Source: Streptomyces sp. NBC_01210 | GTDB lineage: Bacteria > Actinomycetota > Actinomycetes > Streptomycetales > Streptomycetaceae | Assembly (NCBI RefSeq): GCF_036010325.1 | Contig: NZ_CP108549.1 | Span: 2,046,001 to 2,110,000, forward strand | Length of the DNA stretch: 64,000 nucleotides | Reading direction: 5' to 3' | Shown: positions 25,886-34,193 of the stretch, piece by piece | How the letters are laid out: every line of letters begins with the position of its first letter | How positions within the stretch are numbered: the first letter of the stretch is position 1 | Notes under the pieces: model-generated | What the model saw: the letters and a program-made list of their open reading frames with translations, nothing else | Told to the model about the DNA's origin: nothing | Database searches by the model: none | Program-made: the position numbers and the translations under genes

Positions 25886-26970
25886 GAGGTTCCCCCCGAG
25901 AGGGCGTACTGGTTGGCCGGGCGGGCGAGACCGAGATGCTCACGGAGCGTGCCGCCCGGATAGAACGTGCGGAACAGGCTGCGGTGCTGGAGCAGCGCGA
26001 CCGTGCCGTTGACGATCCGCTCCAGGTCCCGGTGGGGTGCGATGGGCGCCAGATGGAAGCCGTCCACCGCCGCCGCCGCGTGCCACTGGGTGATCAGCTC
26101 GGCGAGGTCGACTGGGCCGCCGCTGTAGTGCGGACCGCCGGCGAGTCGAGGGTCACTGTCCAGTCCGGGCTCGCTCTCGCCCAGGTCGACGACGAGCGAG
26201 ACCAGGACGCGCAGCGTGTCCGGGTCACGGCCCTGCGCCTCGGCGCGCCGGCGTATGTCGTCGCGGAGCGCGGCGGCCTGCTCGGGTGCGTCCGCCCGTA
26301 CGAGAACGACGTCGGCGTGCCGGGCGGCCGCGTCCCGGCCCGGCTCCCCCGTGCCGTCCGCGACCGTGACGGGACGGCCCTGCGGCGGCCTCGGCACGAT
26401 CGAGGGGCCGCGCACACTGAACGTGCCGCCTTGGAAGTCGACACGGTGGAGCTTGTCGCGGTCGATGAAGCGCCCTGTCGATATATCGCGGATCTCCGCG
26501 TCGTCCTCCCAGCTGTCCCACAGCCGGGCGGCGACATCGGCGACCTCGCCGGCCTCCCGCCACAGCGCGTCGCCGGGCGTGGCCGGACGACGGCCGAAGA
26601 GCCGGGCCTCGGCCTCGGTGGTCGACACATCGACCTGCCAGCCCGCGCGGCCGCGGCTCACCCAGTCGAGGGTGGCCACGGCCGTGGACACATGGAAGGG
26701 CTCGGTGTGCGTGGTGGTCACGGTCGGTACGAGACCGATCCGTTCGGTGGTGGGCGCGACCCTCGACAGCACCGCGAGGGCGTCGAGCCCCGGCCGGGCG
26801 AAGGAGTCGCCGAGGGTGACGAAGTCGAGGGCGCCCTGCTCGGCGAGCCGGGCGAGCCCGGCGTAGTACTCGGCGTCGTACCGGGCCGGGCCGTCGAGGG
26901 CGACGGCCAGATGGAGGGGCCTGGTGGGGGACATGGCGATGAATGCCTCTCTGGAGCCGGCGCTGGTCAC
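25882..26970 (-). CDS. Second LLM-class flavin-dependent oxidoreductase
   Basis: 362 residues if started at GTG 26970, which overlaps the stop of the binding-protein gene by four bases; ATG 26934 (MSPTRPLHLAVAL) is an alternative. It has the luciferase-like barrel: YYAGLARLAEQGALDFVTLG, LVPTVTTTHTEPFHVSTAVA, VSRGRAGWQVDVSTTEAEAR, PRPPQGRPVTVADGTGEPG, and near the end NGTVALLQHRSLFRTF and TLREHLGL. It is shorter than and clearly diverged from its neighbour, so the two may act on different steps or substrates. Having two such enzymes behind an ABC transporter is common in sulfur-acquisition operons. Confidence 0.9.
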   Translation of the reverse strand: MTSAGSREAFIAMSPTRPLHLAVALDGPARYDAEYYAGLARLAEQGALDFVTLGDSFARPGLDALAVLSRVAPTTERIGLVPTVTTTHTEPFHVSTAVATLDWVSRGRAGWQVDVSTTEAEARLFGRRPATPGDALWREAGEVADVAARLWDSWEDDAEIRDISTGRFIDRDKLHRVDFQGGTFSVRGPSIVPRPPQGRPVTVADGTGEPGRDAAARHADVVLVRADAPEQAAALRDDIRRRAEAQGRDPDTLRVLVSLVVDLGESEPGLDSDPRLAGGPHYSGGPVDLAELITQWHAAAAVDGFHLAPIAPHRDLERIVNGTVALLQHRSLFRTFYPGGTLREHLGLARPANQYALSGGTS

Positions 26971-27944
26971 TTCTTGGTCTTGGGCAGACCCGGCGGATTG
27001 ATCTCCGACTTAGCGACGGCCTCGCCCGAGAGGCCCCAGCGCTTCAGGACCTTGGCGTACGACCCGTCCTCGATGATGCGGTCGATGGCCGCGGCGTACG
27101 CCGCGGCCAGACCGCTGTCCTTCTTCGTGGTGGCCGCGATCTTGCCCTGGACCTGCGAGCCGCCTCCCGACAGGGTGCCGATGATCTGGGTCTGTCCGGC
27201 CGAGGCCACGTGGTACGCCGCCGACGGGTTCGGCCCGAGATGGGCGTCGATGCGGCCCGACTGGAGGGCGAGGTAGTAGTCGGTGTCCTTCTGGAAGTAC
27301 TTGATGTCGACGGGCTTGAGGCCTGCCTTGACGTTCTGCTCGCTCCAGTCGACGAGGATCCTCTCCTGGTTGGTGCCGGAGGAGACGGAGATGGTCTTCC
27401 CTGCCACGTCCTTCGGCCCCTTCACCCGCCAGCCGGTGCCCTTCTTCGCCTCGAAGGCCAGGTTGTCGAGCCGGTAGGTCGCGAAGTCGTACTTCTCCTT
27501 GCGCTCCTCGGTGACGGTGACGTTGGAGAGGACCCCGTCGAACTTGGAGCTGTCCAGGCCGACGAAGAGGTTCTCCCAGGAGACCTCTTCGAACTGCGGC
27601 TTCAGGCCGAGGGTGTCGACGATCAGAGTGGCGATGTCGATCTCGGCGCCGATCCGCGTCTTGTCGTCGGTCGCGTAGAAGCCGAGCGGTGGCGAGGCAT
27701 CGGCGCTGGCGCCGATGCGTAGCGTGCCGCGCTTGCGGATCGCGGCGGGCACCTTGGCGGCGATGGCGTCGACCTGCTTGCCGCGGATGCGGTGCTGGTC
27801 GGGCGAGATATTGATACCCGTGCCCTGCTGGCCCTTGGGCTTCACCACGTCGGTCGCCGCGTCGCTGGTGCCTCCGCAGGCGGTGAGCAGACCGGAGGCG
27901 GCGATCGCGGCGACGGCGGCGGAGAAAGTGCGGCGGGTGTTCAC
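26967..27944 (-). CDS. ABC transporter substrate-binding lipoprotein, amino-acid family
   Basis: 325 residues from GTG 27944, fixed by AAGGAG seven bases upstream (the frame extends to ATG 27965). The N-terminus has RR and a hydrophobic stretch ending in the lipobox GLLTAC, so the mature protein is a lipid-anchored extracytoplasmic receptor. The family 3 (amino-acid type) binding fold is shown by GTLRIGASADASPPLGFYAT, KTRIGAEIDIATLIVDTLGL, FDGVLSNVTVTEERKEKYDF and SSGTNQERILVDWSEQN. It belongs to the eight-gene minus-strand operon with two permeases and one ATPase. The ligand is not evident, but the context favours a sulfur-containing amino acid derivative. Confidence 0.92.
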   Translation of the reverse strand: MNTRRTFSAAVAAIAASGLLTACGGTSDAATDVVKPKGQQGTGINISPDQHRIRGKQVDAIAAKVPAAIRKRGTLRIGASADASPPLGFYATDDKTRIGAEIDIATLIVDTLGLKPQFEEVSWENLFVGLDSSKFDGVLSNVTVTEERKEKYDFATYRLDNLAFEAKKGTGWRVKGPKDVAGKTISVSSGTNQERILVDWSEQNVKAGLKPVDIKYFQKDTDYYLALQSGRIDAHLGPNPSAAYHVASAGQTQIIGTLSGGGSQVQGKIAATTKKDSGLAAAYAAAIDRIIEDGSYAKVLKRWGLSGEAVAKSEINPPGLPKTKK

Positions 27945-27972
27945 GTGGAAACTCCTTGCAGACATGGGTGGT

Positions 27973-28734
27973 TCACAGGACCTTGGAAAGGAACGCGCGG
28001 GTGCGCTCGTGCTGGGGGTTGTCGAGTACGTCGGCGGGGGCGCCCTGCTCGACGATCCGGCCGTCGTCCATGAAGATCACGGTGTCGGCGACCTCACGGG
28101 CGAAGCCGATCTCGTGGGTGACGACGATCATCGTGGTGCCCTGGTGCGCCAAGTCCTTGATGACGTCGAGGACTTCACCGACCAGCTCGGGGTCGAGGGC
28201 GGACGTCGGCTCGTCGAAGAGCAGCAGTTTCGGCTCCAGGGCCAGCGCGCGGGCGATGGCGACGCGCTGCTGCTGCCCGCCGGAGAGCTGCTTGGGGTAG
28301 GCGGACGCCTTGTCCTCGAGTCCCACCCTGGCGAGGAGCTTCTCCGCGGTCGCGATGGCTTCCTTGCGGGGCCGTTTCAGCGCGGAGACCGGTGCCTCGA
28401 TGATGTTGTCGACCACGGTGAGGTGCGGGAAGAGGTTGAAGTTCTGGAAGACGAAGCCGATCTGGGTGCGCTGCTTGAGTACCTCGCGCTCGCGCAGCTC
28501 GTACAGCTTGTCGCCGGAGCGCCGGTAGCCGACGAGCGAGCCGTCGACGCTGATCCAGCCGCTGTCCACCTTCTCCAGATGGTTAATGGTGCGCAGCAGC
28601 GTGGACTTGCCCGAGCCCGAGGGCCCGAGTACGACGGCGACCTCCCCCGTGCGCACTTCGAGATCGACTCCGCGCAGCACCTCCAGCGCGCCGAAGCTCT
28701 TGTGCACGGACCGTACGTCGACCATCGCGCTCAT
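27973..28734 (-). CDS. Amino-acid-type ABC transporter ATP-binding protein
   Basis: 253 residues with all nucleotide-binding motifs: Walker [11 protein letters not shown]-loop [14 protein letters not shown], signature [15 protein letters not shown], Walker [17 protein letters not shown] and the switch His in [17 protein letters not shown]. It closely follows the GlnQ/HisP/TcyN pattern. The ATG overlaps the stop of the permease at 28731 by four bases. As the only ATPase in the locus it must energise both permeases (28.7 and 31.5 kb). Confidence 0.96.
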   Translation of the reverse strand: MSAMVDVRSVHKSFGALEVLRGVDLEVRTGEVAVVLGPSGSGKSTLLRTINHLEKVDSGWISVDGSLVGYRRSGDKLYELREREVLKQRTQIGFVFQNFNLFPHLTVVDNIIEAPVSALKRPRKEAIATAEKLLARVGLEDKASAYPKQLSGGQQQRVAIARALALEPKLLLFDEPTSALDPELVGEVLDVIKDLAHQGTTMIVVTHEIGFAREVADTVIFMDDGRIVEQGAPADVLDNPQHERTRAFLSKVL

Positions 28735-29624
28735 CGCGTGGCCCCCTTTGCGAAGTGGCGTTCCACGTAGTGCTGGAGGACGGAGAGCACGGTGGTCAGG
28801 AGGATGTACCAGGCGGTGGCGACCATCAGCAGCGGGACGACCCGGCCGTTGCGTCCGTAGATGACCTGGACCTGGTAGAAGAGCTCGCCGATCGCCATGA
28901 CGGAGACGATCGAGGTGCCCTTGAAGAGGGAGATGATCTCGTTGGCGGCGTTGGGGAGGATCGAGCGCATCGCCTGGGGCAGCACGATGCGGCGCAGCTG
29001 GCGCAGCCTGGGAATGCCGAGCGCGGCCGCCGCCTCCAGCTGACCGCTGTCCACGGCCAGTACGCCGCCGCGGACGATCTCCGCCGCGTACGCCGCCTGG
29101 TGCAGGGCGAGTCCGAGGACGGCCGCGCTCATCGCGCCGACCAGACCCATCGTGTCGAAGGAGAGGAAGCCCGGTCCGAAGGGGATGCCGAACTGCAGCT
29201 CCTTGTAGAGGTAGGCGAGGTTGAACCAGAACAGCAGCTGCACGATGAGCGGGATGGAGCGGAACGCCCAGATGTAGGTGAAGGCCACCGACTTGAGGAA
29301 GGGGCTCGCCGACAGCCGCATGAAGGCGAGGACGATGCCGAGGGCGAAGCCGATCGCCGTGCCGTAGAAGGTGAGCTGGAGCGTGATCCAGACGGCCTTG
29401 AGGATCACTTCGGCCGTGAAGAACTCCGCGAAAACCTCCCACTCCCAGCCGGGGTTGGTGGCCAGCCCGTGCAGAAACTGCACAAGCAGGATCGCGGTGG
29501 CGGCGACGGCCGCCCAGCGCCAGGGGTGGCGCACGGGCACCACCTTCAGCGCACCGTAGTCCTCGGGTTCCGCGACCGTGGGTGGTGGCGCTTTGTCGAC
29601 AGGTGGATCGCTGGTCAGCGACAT
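28731..29624 (-). CDS. Amino-acid-type ABC transporter permease (1)
   Basis: 297 residues. After a Pro-rich cytoplasmic N-terminus comes the first membrane helix ([19 protein letters not shown]), then the HisM/GlnP-type core: [39 protein letters not shown], and the EAA loop [20 protein letters not shown] that docks on the ATPase, and a final [20 protein letters not shown]. Family members form homo- or heterodimers; the second permease at 31.5 kb is about as similar as expected for a heterodimer partner. GAGGA precedes the ATG. Confidence 0.94.
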   Translation of the reverse strand: MSLTSDPPVDKAPPPTVAEPEDYGALKVVPVRHPWRWAAVAATAILLVQFLHGLATNPGWEWEVFAEFFTAEVILKAVWITLQLTFYGTAIGFALGIVLAFMRLSASPFLKSVAFTYIWAFRSIPLIVQLLFWFNLAYLYKELQFGIPFGPGFLSFDTMGLVGAMSAAVLGLALHQAAYAAEIVRGGVLAVDSGQLEAAAALGIPRLRQLRRIVLPQAMRSILPNAANEIISLFKGTSIVSVMAIGELFYQVQVIYGRNGRVVPLLMVATAWYILLTTVLSVLQHYVERHFAKGATR

Positions 29625-29678
29625 GGGGTCCTCACGTTCGTACGTACGAGACAGGGGGTGGTTCTCAGGGCGATCAGT

Positions 29679-29702
29679 CGCTCAGGCGCTCAGGCGCTCA
29701 GG
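29679..29702. repeat. Three tandem CGCTCAGG octamers across the stop of the FAD protein gene
   Basis: Three direct copies of CGCTCAGG, with a further partial copy, span the TGA stop of the 29690-31459 gene. Slippage here would change the C-terminus. Confidence 0.75.
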
Positions 29703-31459
29703 CGCTCGCGACAGGCGAGATCACGAAGCAGGGCGAGCGCGGTACGCGCGGTGGCGTCGTTCTGCCGGAACGCCGCGCCGCCCGTCCGCGGCCGGGTGAA
29801 GGCCCCGCCCGCCCGCGCGGTGGTGTGCGGGCCGAGCGCGAAGCGGCGTGGATGCGGCCGGCCGCCTCGCTCCAGCACCCGGCCGTCCTCGGGGTCCACC
29901 GACAGAAGACCGGTGGGGGTCGCGTCGGCACCGTCCGCGTACAGGGAGCGCAGCAGCGGGCTGCGGGTGCGTTCCAGCGAGGGCTCGGGCAGCCGGGCCT
30001 CGACCAGCGCCCGCGCCTCGATCCACTCCCCGGGCACGCCGGCGCCGCCTGCCCGGAAGACCGCCCGTTCCTCGTCGGCCTCGACGGTGATGCCCGCGCC
30101 GAGGAAGCGGACGACACCGGCGCGGGAGAGCGCGAGGAGCTGGCGCAGCCGGGGCCCGGGCGGGCCGGAGGCGAGATAGCTGAAGAAGCCGTGCCATCGG
30201 CCGCCGATGTCGCCGAGGCGGATCAGCTGCCCGTAGACGGAGAGCAGTCCGAGGAAGACCGCGAGGTCTTCGCTGTGGGCGCGGTCGTGGCGGCGTTCGA
30301 GGTCTGCGGTGATGTAGCTGCGCAGTCCGTCCTGGAGTGCGTCGTACGAGCCGAAGCGCAGCCCGTCCAGCGGATGGTCGAGCGCCTCGAGGTCGAGGCG
30401 GTCGCCGGGGTCGGGGACGGAGGCGGCGACCAGGGTGTGCAGTTCGGGGCTGCCCGGTGCGGCAGCGGCGTACTTCTCCTCGAAGTCGGGCCAGTTGACC
30501 GAGGTTCGCTCGGGGTGGGCGGCGAAAAGACGGTGGTAGTGGGCGAAGCCCAGCTCTTTGTCGATCAGCGGCCACAGGTCGCGCTGATAGTCGACGGGGC
30601 CGGGCCGGCTCAGCAGCGCGTCCACCTCGGCGGGACCGAAGAAGCGTGGCAGCGGCGGCCGTTCACCTTCCCAGCCGTAGCCGATCTTGGAGTGGTACGG
30701 CACACCTCGCCGTGATCCGACGTACAGGACGGGCTCCTGGCCCGATGGCAGGTACTCGCCGTTCGCGTACCGTCCGCCACGGCCCTCGGTGAGCAGCACC
30801 ATCAGATCGACAAAGGCGAGCCCGAAGCCGCGGACGATGACCGGCTCGCCCGCAGGGAGGCCTTCGAGATCGCTGTCGGCGGTGAAGTCCGGCGGCAGGT
30901 GGAGCAGCCCGCGGCGGCGCGCGAAGTCCGCCAACTGCTTCTGTTCGCCGTCGAGTTCGGCGTCGAGATGGCCCAGGGTGAGCACCACGAGATCGGCGAT
31001 GAGCGGCTGTCTGCGCCCTTCGAGCCAGACCCGCTGGCGGCCTTCACGCGGACCGCTGACGCGCAGCGCCCGCGCCCGGTGCTCGTGCACGGCGACGGCC
31101 GGCGGCAGGGCGGCCACCGCCTCCTCGTACACCCAGCGCAGATACGCGCCCTGCTGCTGTCTGCTGGGAAAGGTCTGGCCGTCGAGACCTGCCCACTCCG
31201 CGAGCGTGGGGCCCGGCAGTACGGGCCCGTCCAGCGTCACCGTGTCGTCGGTGAACATGGTGACGTCCTCGGCCATCGAGTTCATCCACAGGAGCGGGGA
31301 CTGCTCATGCCGCCAGATCCGGCCGCCGCCCGGCGGATGCGGGTCCACCAGATGGATGTCCAGTGGAAGACCGGCGTACAGCTCAGGGGCGTTGGCGGCC
31401 AGCCGCTCCAGGAAACCGGTCCCCCGCGGACCGGCTCCGATCACGACGATGGACGTCAT
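29690..31459 (-). CDS. FAD/NAD(P)-binding protein (NAD_binding_9 type)
   Basis: 589 residues. The N-terminal dinucleotide-binding fold is TSIVVIGAGPRGTGFLERLA, followed by IHLVDPHPPGGGRIW and LLWMNSMAEDVTMFTDD. A second nucleotide region is near residue 200 (PVIVRGFGLAFVDLMVLLTE). A conserved late Tyr/Gly-rich segment (PTGLLSVDPEDGRVLERGG) closes the FAD site. This layout fits the FAD/NAD(P)-dependent family of lysine/ornithine N-hydroxylase-like oxidoreductases of unknown substrate. It lies in the transport operon, overlapping the upstream permease by four bases, and could supply oxidation or reduced flavin to the LLM monooxygenases. That link is inference. Confidence 0.85.
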   Translation of the reverse strand: MTSIVVIGAGPRGTGFLERLAANAPELYAGLPLDIHLVDPHPPGGGRIWRHEQSPLLWMNSMAEDVTMFTDDTVTLDGPVLPGPTLAEWAGLDGQTFPSRQQQGAYLRWVYEEAVAALPPAVAVHEHRARALRVSGPREGRQRVWLEGRRQPLIADLVVLTLGHLDAELDGEQKQLADFARRRGLLHLPPDFTADSDLEGLPAGEPVIVRGFGLAFVDLMVLLTEGRGGRYANGEYLPSGQEPVLYVGSRRGVPYHSKIGYGWEGERPPLPRFFGPAEVDALLSRPGPVDYQRDLWPLIDKELGFAHYHRLFAAHPERTSVNWPDFEEKYAAAAPGSPELHTLVAASVPDPGDRLDLEALDHPLDGLRFGSYDALQDGLRSYITADLERRHDRAHSEDLAVFLGLLSVYGQLIRLGDIGGRWHGFFSYLASGPPGPRLRQLLALSRAGVVRFLGAGITVEADEERAVFRAGGAGVPGEWIEARALVEARLPEPSLERTRSPLLRSLYADGADATPTGLLSVDPEDGRVLERGGRPHPRRFALGPHTTARAGGAFTRPRTGGAAFRQNDATARTALALLRDLACRERLSA

Positions 31460-32319
31460 CGCGCACCTGCCGTGCCGCGCGCGTAGTACTTCTCGACATA
31501 GTGCTGACCGACGCTGAGGAGTGAGGTCACCACGACGTACCAGAGGGTGGCGACGAGCAGCAGCGGTACGACCTGGTAGGTGCGGTGGTAGACGAGCTGC
31601 ACCGAGTGGAGCAGGTCCTGCACGGCGATCACGCTGACGATCGAGGTGCCTTTGAGGGTGCCGATGAGCATGTTCCCGGCCGGCGGCACGATGGAGCGCA
31701 TCGCCTGCGGCAGAACGATCCGGCGCAGTCGGCGCCGGCGTCCGAGGCCGAGCGATTCGGCGGCCTCGATCTGTCCGCGTTCGACGGACAGGATGCCGCC
31801 GCGTACCACTTCGGCGGCGTACGCGGCCTCATGGAGGGTGAGCCCGATGATCGCGATGGTGACCGGGCCGAGCAGATTGACCGTCCTGACGCCGAGGATC
31901 TGCGGGTAGAGCGCACCGATGTTGAACCAGAACAGCAGCTGCACCAGGATCGGCGTCGAGCGCAGCAGCCAGATGTATCCCCAACTGACGTTGCGGAGCA
32001 CGGGATTGGCGGACAGCCGCATCACGGCGAGCAGCGTGCCGAGCGCGAAGCCCAGCACCATGACGACACCGGTCAGCCAGAGAGTGAGACCGAGGCCGCG
32101 CAGTACGGACGTCGAGGTGAAGTAGTCGCCGACCACGTCCCACTGGAAGGCCTCATTGCGTACGACGGAACTGACGGCGCCCGCGAGCAGCAGCAGGACG
32201 ACAACTGCGGCCGCCCACTGGCCGGTTCGGCGTACGGGCACGATGCGCGGCTGCACGGTGTCGGTCTTGGAGGGCGGAGCCGCGGGTGATTCGGGGAGGG
32301 TGTCTGTAGGCACAGCCAT
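31456..32319 (-). CDS. Amino-acid-type ABC transporter permease (2), first gene of the operon
   Basis: 287 residues. Cytoplasmic N-terminus, then helix QWAAAVVVLLLLAGAVSSVV, and the permease core [43 protein letters not shown] loop [20 protein letters not shown], and a last helix TLWYVVVTSLLSVGQHYVEK. It resembles permease 1 along its whole length, so the pair likely arose by duplication. Its promoter lies in the divergent region upstream. Confidence 0.94.
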   Translation of the reverse strand: MAVPTDTLPESPAAPPSKTDTVQPRIVPVRRTGQWAAAVVVLLLLAGAVSSVVRNEAFQWDVVGDYFTSTSVLRGLGLTLWLTGVVMVLGFALGTLLAVMRLSANPVLRNVSWGYIWLLRSTPILVQLLFWFNIGALYPQILGVRTVNLLGPVTIAIIGLTLHEAAYAAEVVRGGILSVERGQIEAAESLGLGRRRRLRRIVLPQAMRSIVPPAGNMLIGTLKGTSIVSVIAVQDLLHSVQLVYHRTYQVVPLLLVATLWYVVVTSLLSVGQHYVEKYYARGTAGAR

Positions 32320-32399
32320 GCGAAGGCTCCGTGGATGCAGAGATCGAACACGGGAATGCCTTCACCAGAAACACAACGCGGACCGAGCCCCTCAGCACG

Positions 32400-32494
32400 A
32401 TCCGTTTCTGAGACTAGGGGGTGCGCACGGCCCGATGTCAAGCCTGTCCGTACTGTGAGCCGTCTGTCTCAGGACAGTTGACGCAGAAACGGAT
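32400..32494. promoter_or_regulatory. Divergent promoter region with an 11-bp inverted repeat
   Basis: ATCCGTTTCTG at 32400-32410 is repeated inverted as CAGAAACGGAT at 32484-32494. Between them lie a minus-strand TTGACA (complement of 32437-32442) followed 19 bases on by TAGTCT, plausible -35/-10 elements for the permease operon. A plus-strand TTGACG at 32478-32483 and a small palindrome CTGTCTCAGGACAG at about 32464-32477 are also present. The symmetry suggests a shared regulator or two related promoters. Confidence 0.55.
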
Positions 32495-32512
32495 GCCTGT
32501 TCCACTTGGGCC

Positions 32513-32584
32513 ATGCATTCGCAGCAGTGGCTGGTCACGCGCTCCCACATCGACTTCGGTCGCGTGTGGTCCTCTTCCTGTTGA
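32513..32584 (+). CDS. Cys-terminated leader peptide of the actinobacterial sulfur-attenuator type
   Basis: A 23-codon frame starting MHSQQWLVTRSHIDFGRVWS and ending SSC before TGA. It matches the widespread actinobacterial leader-peptide pattern (R-R/S-H-V/I-D-L/F-x-R-V/x-S-S-x-x-C) found ahead of sulfur and cysteine genes. The terminal Cys codon allows ribosome stalling when cysteinyl-tRNA is short. It lies about 140 bases before the acetyltransferase-binding protein pair, in the same direction. The region between is pyrimidine-rich with little obvious secondary structure, so I cannot show the attenuator hairpin. Confidence 0.75.
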   Translation: MHSQQWLVTRSHIDFGRVWSSSC

Positions 32585-32723
32585 GCTGACCCCGCTGCCT
32601 TTCTCGCGCCTTCGCGCCGTTTTCCTGCATTTCTCGCATGTCGCGCCTTCACTCGCATAACACCGCGTATCACTCCCCCTCGCCACACCCTGGTTCCTTC
32701 TGCCTGCTCGAAGAAGGGCACAC

Positions 32724-33221
32724 ATGACCTTCACCCCGAGCCGTGGTTCCGCGCTGTCCGTACGCCGGACCACGGTCGACGACCCGCTCGCCCGTCCGCT
32801 CCTCGAGGAACTGGCGCACGAGTACATCAGCCGGTACGGCTCCGCCTTCGATCTGGAGCGCTACCCGTCCGAGGAGTTCGCTCCGCCGGGCGGTGCGTTT
32901 CTGCTGCTCCTGGAGCAGGGCCGGCCGGTGGCCGGTGGCGCCTACCGCCGCTACGACACCACCACGGCCGAACTCAAGAGGATCTGGACGCACTCCGCGC
33001 ACCGCCGCCGCGGCCTGGCCCGGCGCGTGCTGCGCGTACTCGAACGGGAGGCAGCCGAGCACGGCTACTCCCGGATCCATCTGACCACCGGTCCGCGCCA
33101 GCCCGAGGCCAAGGGCCTCTATCTGGCCGCCGGATACCGCCCGCTCTTCGATCTGTCCGCAGATCCGGAGTCGATCGGCCCGCTGCCGTTCGAGAAGCAC
33201 CTGGAGACCCCCGCATCATGA
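32724..33221 (+). CDS. GNAT family N-acetyltransferase
   Basis: 165 residues. The acetyl-CoA binding motif is HRRRGLARRVLRVLEREAAE (R-x-x-G-x-A) after the central strand AELKRIWTHSAHR. The end is LYLAAGYRPL, a classical GNAT C-terminal strand-helix. The gene overlaps the binding-protein gene by four bases. In Bacillus operons for S-alkylated cysteine salvage a similar acetyltransferase N-acetylates the substrate before the flavin monooxygenase cleaves it. The same order of logic could apply here, which is inference from context. AAGAAGGG precedes the ATG. Confidence 0.9.
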   Translation: MTFTPSRGSALSVRRTTVDDPLARPLLEELAHEYISRYGSAFDLERYPSEEFAPPGGAFLLLLEQGRPVAGGAYRRYDTTTAELKRIWTHSAHRRRGLARRVLRVLEREAAEHGYSRIHLTTGPRQPEAKGLYLAAGYRPLFDLSADPESIGPLPFEKHLETPAS

Positions 33222-34159
33222 GCAGGAAACGCCACGCCGCCGTCTTCGCGCTGATCACCGCCGCCGCGCTCACAGTCACCGCGTGCGGCTCGGGCGACCC
33301 GGCGACCGCCGGCGTCGGTGCCAAGCCAAGTGGCAGGCCCGGCCGGATCCCGACCGACGATGTGGTGTCGTCGGTGCCGAAGGACGAGGCGATCGCGAAG
33401 CTGCTGCCCGCGGACGTACGCAGCAGGGGCACCCTCACCATCGCCACCTCCGTCGGCAATCCGCCGGGCGCCGCCTACCTGGAGGACGGCAAGACCGTCG
33501 CGGGCCAGGACATCGACTTCGCGGAGGCCGCCGCCGAGGTGCTGGGGCTGAAGGTGAAGCGCGAGGTGGCGAGCTTCGAGGCGATCCTGCCGGCGCTGAG
33601 CAGCGGCAAGTACGACCTGGGCACCGGCAATTTCGGGGTGACGGACGAGCGACGCAGGACCATCGACTTCGTCACGTACATCAATGACGGCCAGGGCTTC
33701 GCCGCGCTCGAGAACAGCAGACTGACGAAGATCTCGGACTTCACCGATCTCTGCGGTCTGAATGTCGCGACCGGCGCGGGCACCACGTTCGAGGCGTCCC
33801 TGGAGAAGAACAAGGGCCGCTGCTCCGAGGCGGGCAAGAAGCCGTACAAGGTCCAGACGTACGGCGAGTCGGGCGCGATCTGGATCTCGCTGCAGCAGGG
33901 CCGCAGCGATGTGGTGATGAGCACCATCAACGGGCTGCGCTACGCCGTCACCCAGCAGCAGGGCACCAAGTTCCTCAATGAGTTCAAGCGGCTCGACGTC
34001 GGCTTCGCCTTCAAGAAGGGCACACCGCTGGCGCCCGCCTTCCAGGCCGCGGTGAACAAGCTCAAGACGGACGGGACGTACGACCGGATCCTGAAGAAGT
34101 GGGGCACCACGGAGTCGGCGATCGAGAAGTCGCAGATCTCGCCGCCGGAGCTGAAGTGA
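33218..34159 (+). CDS. Second ABC transporter substrate-binding lipoprotein, amino-acid family
   Basis: 313 residues. Lipoprotein signal: KRHAAVFALITAAALTVTAC, lipidated Cys at about residue 24. Family 3 binding fold: GTLTIATSVGNPPGAAYLED, KTVAGQDIDFAEAAAEVLGL, YDLGTGNFGVTDERRRTIDF, and late FAFKKGTPLAPAFQAAVNKL. It aligns in order of motifs with the other binding protein at 27 kb but is diverged, so the shared transporter may serve two related ligands. It is translationally coupled to the acetyltransferase through an ATGA overlap and has no membrane or ATPase genes on its own side. Confidence 0.92.
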   Translation: MSRKRHAAVFALITAAALTVTACGSGDPATAGVGAKPSGRPGRIPTDDVVSSVPKDEAIAKLLPADVRSRGTLTIATSVGNPPGAAYLEDGKTVAGQDIDFAEAAAEVLGLKVKREVASFEAILPALSSGKYDLGTGNFGVTDERRRTIDFVTYINDGQGFAALENSRLTKISDFTDLCGLNVATGAGTTFEASLEKNKGRCSEAGKKPYKVQTYGESGAIWISLQQGRSDVVMSTINGLRYAVTQQQGTKFLNEFKRLDVGFAFKKGTPLAPAFQAAVNKLKTDGTYDRILKKWGTTESAIEKSQISPPELK

Positions 34160-34193
34160 TCCGACGGCGGAACCGAAGTGATCCGACGGTCCG

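Noticed and set aside
29642..29656. TACGTACGAG near the permease start as an operator
   Set aside because: Short palindromic TACGTA strings are frequent in this genome (GTACG is a common codon pair) and it has no partner site.
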